Source: Bradyrhizobium liaoningense (GTDB lineage: Bacteria; Pseudomonadota; Alphaproteobacteria; Rhizobiales; Xanthobacteraceae). From it: a stretch of 64,000 nucleotides of DNA. The position numbers were made by a program, and so were the translations under genes. Positions 60,877 through 64,000 of this stretch are shown here, piece by piece. The notes under the pieces were generated by a model. It searched no databases, was not told the origin of the DNA, and saw only the letters and a program-made list of their open reading frames with translations. Where the stretch lies: positions 186,001 to 250,000 of the forward strand of contig NZ_JAFCJS010000010.1 of NCBI RefSeq assembly GCF_018130825.1. The letters run 5' to 3'. The number at the start of each line of letters is the position of its first letter. Positions within the stretch are counted from its first letter, which is position 1.

Positions 60877-62091
60877 TTATGCGCTCCCCATCACCGTCCG
60901 CGCCAGCGCGCTCTTTGCGAACTTCTTCAGCGGCATCGGCTTGCCGAACAAAAAGCCCTGCACGAGGTCGAAGCCGAGCTCGTTGGCGGCGACGAGGTCG
61001 GCGCGGCTCTCGACGCCTTCGGCGATGGCGCCGACGCCGTAGCCTTGTGCAAGCTCGACGATGTGCCGGCACACCGTGCGCTTCAGCCGATCATCGCCGC
61101 TGCCGGTGACGAAGTGCCGGTCGGCCTGCAGCTTGATGAAGGGGATCTTGCCGAGGTCCATCAGCGAGGGCCAGTTGGCGCCGAGATTGGCGATCGACAG
61201 GCCGATATTGTGCAGGCGCACCTCGCGGGCAACCTCGACGAGGAGATCGAGGTCGCGGATTGCCTCCTCGCTGTCGATCTCGATCGTCAGTCCGCCGAAG
61301 GCCGGATGCGTCGGCACGCGGCGGCAGAGATCGCGCACGGCCTGCGGCTCCTTCAGGTAGGAGGCCGGAAGGTTGATCGAGAGATCGACCGGACCCTGCC
61401 GCTCCAGCAGATAGTGCCAGTCCTGCACGGCGCGCTCGATCACGAATTCCGACAGGCCGCGCAGATGAGGATCGTCCGCCTCGGGAATGAAATAGGCGGG
61501 CGGCACCACGCCCCAGGTCGGATGACGCATCCGCACCAGCGCCTCGGCGCCGCTGCGGATCAGCGTCCTCGCATCGATCTTGGGCTGGTACCACAGCTCG
61601 AGCCAGCCGGCATGCAGGGCCTCGCCGACATGCACGGCCGGGCTCGGCGCCGGCTCCTCCGGCAGCAGCATCGCGACGCGCTCGCGCAGCGTCTCCGCGG
61701 CAAAGGGCGTGGTCAGCGGCGGCAGCATCGCAAGACCGTATTCCTCGCCGACCTGCTGCACGGCCCTGACGATGATCGACTCGCGGGCGCCGACGGCGAG
61801 GACCTTGCCGTCGAAGCTCTCGCGCACCAGCGTCTCCAGGAATTTTCCGGGCTCGATGCCGTCGGCGGCGATGCCGAGCAGGATCAAGTCCGGCAATTCG
61901 CGCGTCAGGACGGATTGCAGCTCCTCCGCGCTGGCGCATTCGCTGGTGACGAAGCCGAGGTCCTCCAGCACTTCAGCGAGGAAGGCGCGCAGATGGCGCT
62001 TGCCGTCGGCGACGCAAGCGCGCGGCGTCATCTTTCGCCGCCCGAAGGTCTTGGGCCTTCGTCCGGCGAGCTCAACAATTTTATCGTTCAT
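60877..62091 (-). CDS. Degenerate receiver-EAL protein
   Basis: The 404-residue protein has a CheY-like N-terminal domain (about residues 22-142) and an EAL domain (about 155-395). Both look inactive. The receiver lacks its phosphoacceptor: PDLILLGIAADG has Gly73 where Asp is expected. In the EAL domain the EAL motif (GAEALVRMRHP) and EGVE are kept, but the catalytic DDFG is ANLG (301-304), so two metal ligands are missing and c-di-GMP hydrolysis is unlikely. It may bind c-di-GMP or act through protein contacts. The ATG at 62091 is used rather than a TTG at 62142. Its 3' end is duplicated at 57201. Confidence 0.88.
   Translation of the reverse strand: MNDKIVELAGRRPKTFGRRKMTPRACVADGKRHLRAFLAEVLEDLGFVTSECASAEELQSVLTRELPDLILLGIAADGIEPGKFLETLVRESFDGKVLAVGARESIIVRAVQQVGEEYGLAMLPPLTTPFAAETLRERVAMLLPEEPAPSPAVHVGEALHAGWLELWYQPKIDARTLIRSGAEALVRMRHPTWGVVPPAYFIPEADDPHLRGLSEFVIERAVQDWHYLLERQGPVDLSINLPASYLKEPQAVRDLCRRVPTHPAFGGLTIEIDSEEAIRDLDLLVEVAREVRLHNIGLSIANLGANWPSLMDLGKIPFIKLQADRHFVTGSGDDRLKRTVCRHIVELAQGYGVGAIAEGVESRADLVAANELGFDLVQGFLFGKPMPLKKFAKSALARTVMGSA
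60886..60950 (-). repeat. Right copy of the EAL-tail direct repeat
   Basis: This 65-nt segment inside the 3' end of the EAL gene is repeated in the same orientation at 57201-57263. The two copies frame about 3.6 kb carrying only the DUF2235 and pentapeptide genes. Confidence 0.85.
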
Positions 62092-62376
62092 CGCAAACCA
62101 CTCCCGTTCCGCGACCGGTGTTAGCGACGGGAGCAGTTTCAAATATGGAGAGCTTCAGCCGATTGTTGAATTATCTGGGTAACGTTAAAGCGCGCACCAC
62201 GTCTAAAATTGTTCGGATCTCGTTGGGGAAGTTTTTACGTCCGGCCGCACATGACGGCCGCGTGACACCGTCTTCGCGGAGGAATCTCGAATGACGCGGC
62301 GAGTTGCGGGCGCGAAGTCGGTGTCCTGCAATAGGACGAAGCCGTTCGCGTTTCGCCCAATTGAATAACAGCGGTA

Positions 62377-62802
62377 TCAGTTGCCGGTGGCCTTGTCGTG
62401 TTGAGCCATCCCGACCGCCTTGTAGTCGTAGGTCGGATAGAACTCGGTGCGGTAGGGACCCCACGCAGTGTCCTCGACGACGCGATTGATCTCGCGCAGC
62501 CGCGAGGCGGGAAGGCGCAGCGTGACGACCTGGCCGATGCCCATCATCACGTACCAGCTCACGACCTCGACGCCGGGCGGCGGAAACGCCTTGCGGAAGC
62601 CCTGCTTGTCGAGCTGCGCATTCAGTTCGCCGAGCGGGCGCGACTGGTCGTGCTTGAAGAAGATGGTGAGCAGCACCGCGTTGTCCGCGGTCGGCGCCGC
62701 ATTGCCCTGCGGCGGCGACGTCTGCGCCATCGTCGCCGATGTCAGCGCCAGCGCCGCCGTCAGCAGGGCAGCCATCGTCCATATCCGTCGGTTCGACCTC
62801 AT
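62377..62802 (-). CDS. Small exported protein of unknown function
   Basis: The 141-residue protein has a clear signal peptide (RSNRRIWTMAALLTAALALT, cleavage near MAQ) and a compact mature domain with AVLLTIFFKHDQSRPLGELN, GVEVVSWYVMMGIGQVVTLR and REINRVVEDTAWGPYRTEFY. The pattern, a beta-alpha-beta-like small domain with a conserved FKHDQS motif, is familiar from hypothetical exported proteins of this genus, but no function is known. GGAAGGAA before the ATG at 62802 supports the start. Confidence 0.75.
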   Translation of the reverse strand: MRSNRRIWTMAALLTAALALTSATMAQTSPPQGNAAPTADNAVLLTIFFKHDQSRPLGELNAQLDKQGFRKAFPPPGVEVVSWYVMMGIGQVVTLRLPASRLREINRVVEDTAWGPYRTEFYPTYDYKAVGMAQHDKATGN

Positions 62803-63159
62803 CGCGGATTCCTTCCCAATGCTCATGCGATGGATCGGAGCATAGGAGCGGCGGCATGGCCGAAGAACTCATATTCGCGCGATGCGCGCATGTTCCGGCT
62901 TCGCTCGTGACGGTTCTGCGACAATGCGCGCCGGCGCGGCGGTGCAAATGTGAAGCACATCACATGTGCATTGCCGCATCTGCGCTATTGCTCCGTTCAG
63001 CCGGTGGTGGGCTGTGTTTAGGATTACAGCTATGTCGATGCGGCGAATGATGTATTGGTGGTTCAGGTTCGTGCTGTCGGGGCGATTTATGGATCGCTTC
63101 CTGTGCCTGTCGCGTTAGCCGCGCTGCGCAACGTGGCCCTTCGCGGCCGAACCCTTAAT
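62803..63159. other. 357-bp gap with one tiny open frame
   Basis: The gap between the exported protein and the truncated gene has no repeat or RNA that I can recognise. The only notable item is an open frame at 63032-63118 (28 codons, plus strand) beginning MSMRRMMYWWFRF, very basic and aromatic, with a weak TAGGAT site upstream; it could be a leader or micropeptide, but evidence is thin. Confidence 0.4.
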
Positions 63160-64000
63160 CTAGGTCTGACCGATCAGTTTGCGAAACGCCGCCGCGCCGT
63201 CCTGCACGGCGTCGCGCCCCTTCCAGGCGAGATAGGAGAGCTTGCCGCCGAGCGTATCGTGGCTGCGCAGCCGGCGCGAGCCGAGGATGTGGCCGACATT
63301 GGACGGGAAGCGGCTCACCTCGGCGGATACCAACGCTGCGATCGCGTCCATCAAGTGCTGGAGGCGGATGCCCCATTCGCTGGCCTCGATGCCGTCGATG
63401 CGGACCTTGAGCGCATATTCGGTGTCGTAGATCTCGGTGAGCAGGTCGCGGGCGACCAGCACCCGGTTGTGCCGGAGTGCGATCCTAAGTGCGAGGCGCT
63501 TGTCGTCGAGCCGGTCGAGCACCATCGGCACGACGCTAGAATAGGGCGTGGCGGCGACGTCGGCCGCGGCCTTGCTCGCGGCGGGCTTGGTTGCAAGGCG
63601 CACCAATTGCCAGGACGTCTTCAGCCGCCGCGCCACCAGCGCCAGCGCAAAGGGCAGCGCATCCGGGTGAGATTTCCTGAAGGCATCGAGCTGCGCGGTG
63701 ATCTGGGCGACCTGGCCGTCGTCGAGCTTCGCAATCTTCTCGGGCAGCTTTTCGTTGAACTTCGGCAGCGCGTCGCCGGCGCGCAGCACATGCTGCATCT
63801 TCCTCACGTCGTCGAAGGCGGTACGCGAGGCCGTGTATTGCGCGAGCTTGCCGCGGGCGAGCTCGGCGCTCTCCACTGATGCGAAGGTGTTCTCGAGCAC
63901 CTTGACGACCTTGGTCTGGAAGCTCGATGCGATCTTTTGCACTTCCTTCGGGTTGTTGGCGGCGACCTGGTCGTTGATCGCCTTGACGTAGTCGCGCGCC
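63160..64000 (-). CDS. Hypothetical protein, 5' part outside the window
   Basis: The last 280 or so residues of a gene that starts beyond 64000; the frame stays open to the edge (NDQVAANNPKEVQKIASSFQ). The visible part is helical, with Lys/Ala-rich segments, no signal peptide or membrane helix, and pieces such as VRKMQHVLRAGDALPKFNEK, LVARRLKTSWQLVRLATKPA and SEVSRFPSNVGHILGSRRLR-type text. I recognise it only as a conserved hypothetical protein of rhizobia. A GTG at 63942 could be misread as a start but the coding signal continues upstream. Confidence 0.7.
   Translation of the reverse strand, partial: ARDYVKAINDQVAANNPKEVQKIASSFQTKVVKVLENTFASVESAELARGKLAQYTASRTAFDDVRKMQHVLRAGDALPKFNEKLPEKIAKLDDGQVAQITAQLDAFRKSHPDALPFALALVARRLKTSWQLVRLATKPAASKAAADVAATPYSSVVPMVLDRLDDKRLALRIALRHNRVLVARDLLTEIYDTEYALKVRIDGIEASEWGIRLQHLMDAIAALVSAEVSRFPSNVGHILGSRRLRSHDTLGGKLSYLAWKGRDAVQDGAAAFRKLIGQT

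Overview
The window is high-GC DNA from an alphaproteobacterium of the Nitrobacteraceae, most likely Bradyrhizobium or a close relative. The reasons are the TCA-cycle arrangement odhB–SDR–lpd, the split ATP synthase operon atpHAGDC, the order obgE/proB/proA/nadD/rsfS/rlmH/envC/ctpA, and the many palindromic intergenic repeats of the kind seen in that group. No database search was possible; family names rest on motifs and on remembered relatives.

Layout. 1-3026: end of odhB, an SDR oxidoreductase, lpdA and a small membrane protein. 3077-6953 (minus): a DUF4337 membrane protein, then a cell-envelope set of a sulfatase-fold membrane enzyme, a two-domain methyltransferase and a tiny YLDPGTG membrane protein. 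7144-11195: xerC, priA and an RlpA-like protein. 11846-16965: F1 ATP synthase genes. 17116-18795: a class III cyclase with an unusual C-terminal half. 19057-27423 (minus): two tandem RppH-like Nudix hydrolases, then a cell-wall and housekeeping run read from proA down through nadD, rsfS, rlmH, envC, ctpA and a divergent polysaccharide deacetylase. 27617-28181: a ParDE toxin-antitoxin pair between proA and proB. 29534-32787: accessory genes between proB and obgE (TctC-type binding protein, hypothetical, sulfatase).

33001-40807: obgE, a ClpA-N/ClpS fusion protein, MaoC dehydratase, EamA transporter, GNAT acetyltransferase, rpmA/rplU, a ROK-type sugar kinase whose lobes look circularly permuted, an alpha/beta hydrolase and tRNA-Ser(CGA). 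40962-46823: DoxX and SnoaL-like proteins, a LysR-controlled flavin monooxygenase and orphan TctC proteins. 47164-52785: a pyrimidine-degradation (Rut-type) operon in which rutB, rutC and rutD are interleaved with an ABC importer and face a divergent LysR regulator. No intact rutA is present; a flavin-monooxygenase N-terminal remnant lies just beyond the last gene. 52931-57181: a DUF2157/GDYxxLxY pair, a MocR-type regulator and a divergent EamA exporter.

57264-60885 looks like a small inserted island. It carries only two genes, a DUF2235 alpha/beta hydrolase and a multi-pass pentapeptide-repeat membrane protein, and is bracketed by two direct copies (about 64 bp) of the 3' end of the adjacent EAL-domain gene. 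This two-gene cassette is the best candidate for an undescribed system. The window ends with the degenerate EAL protein, a small exported protein and a truncated hypothetical gene.
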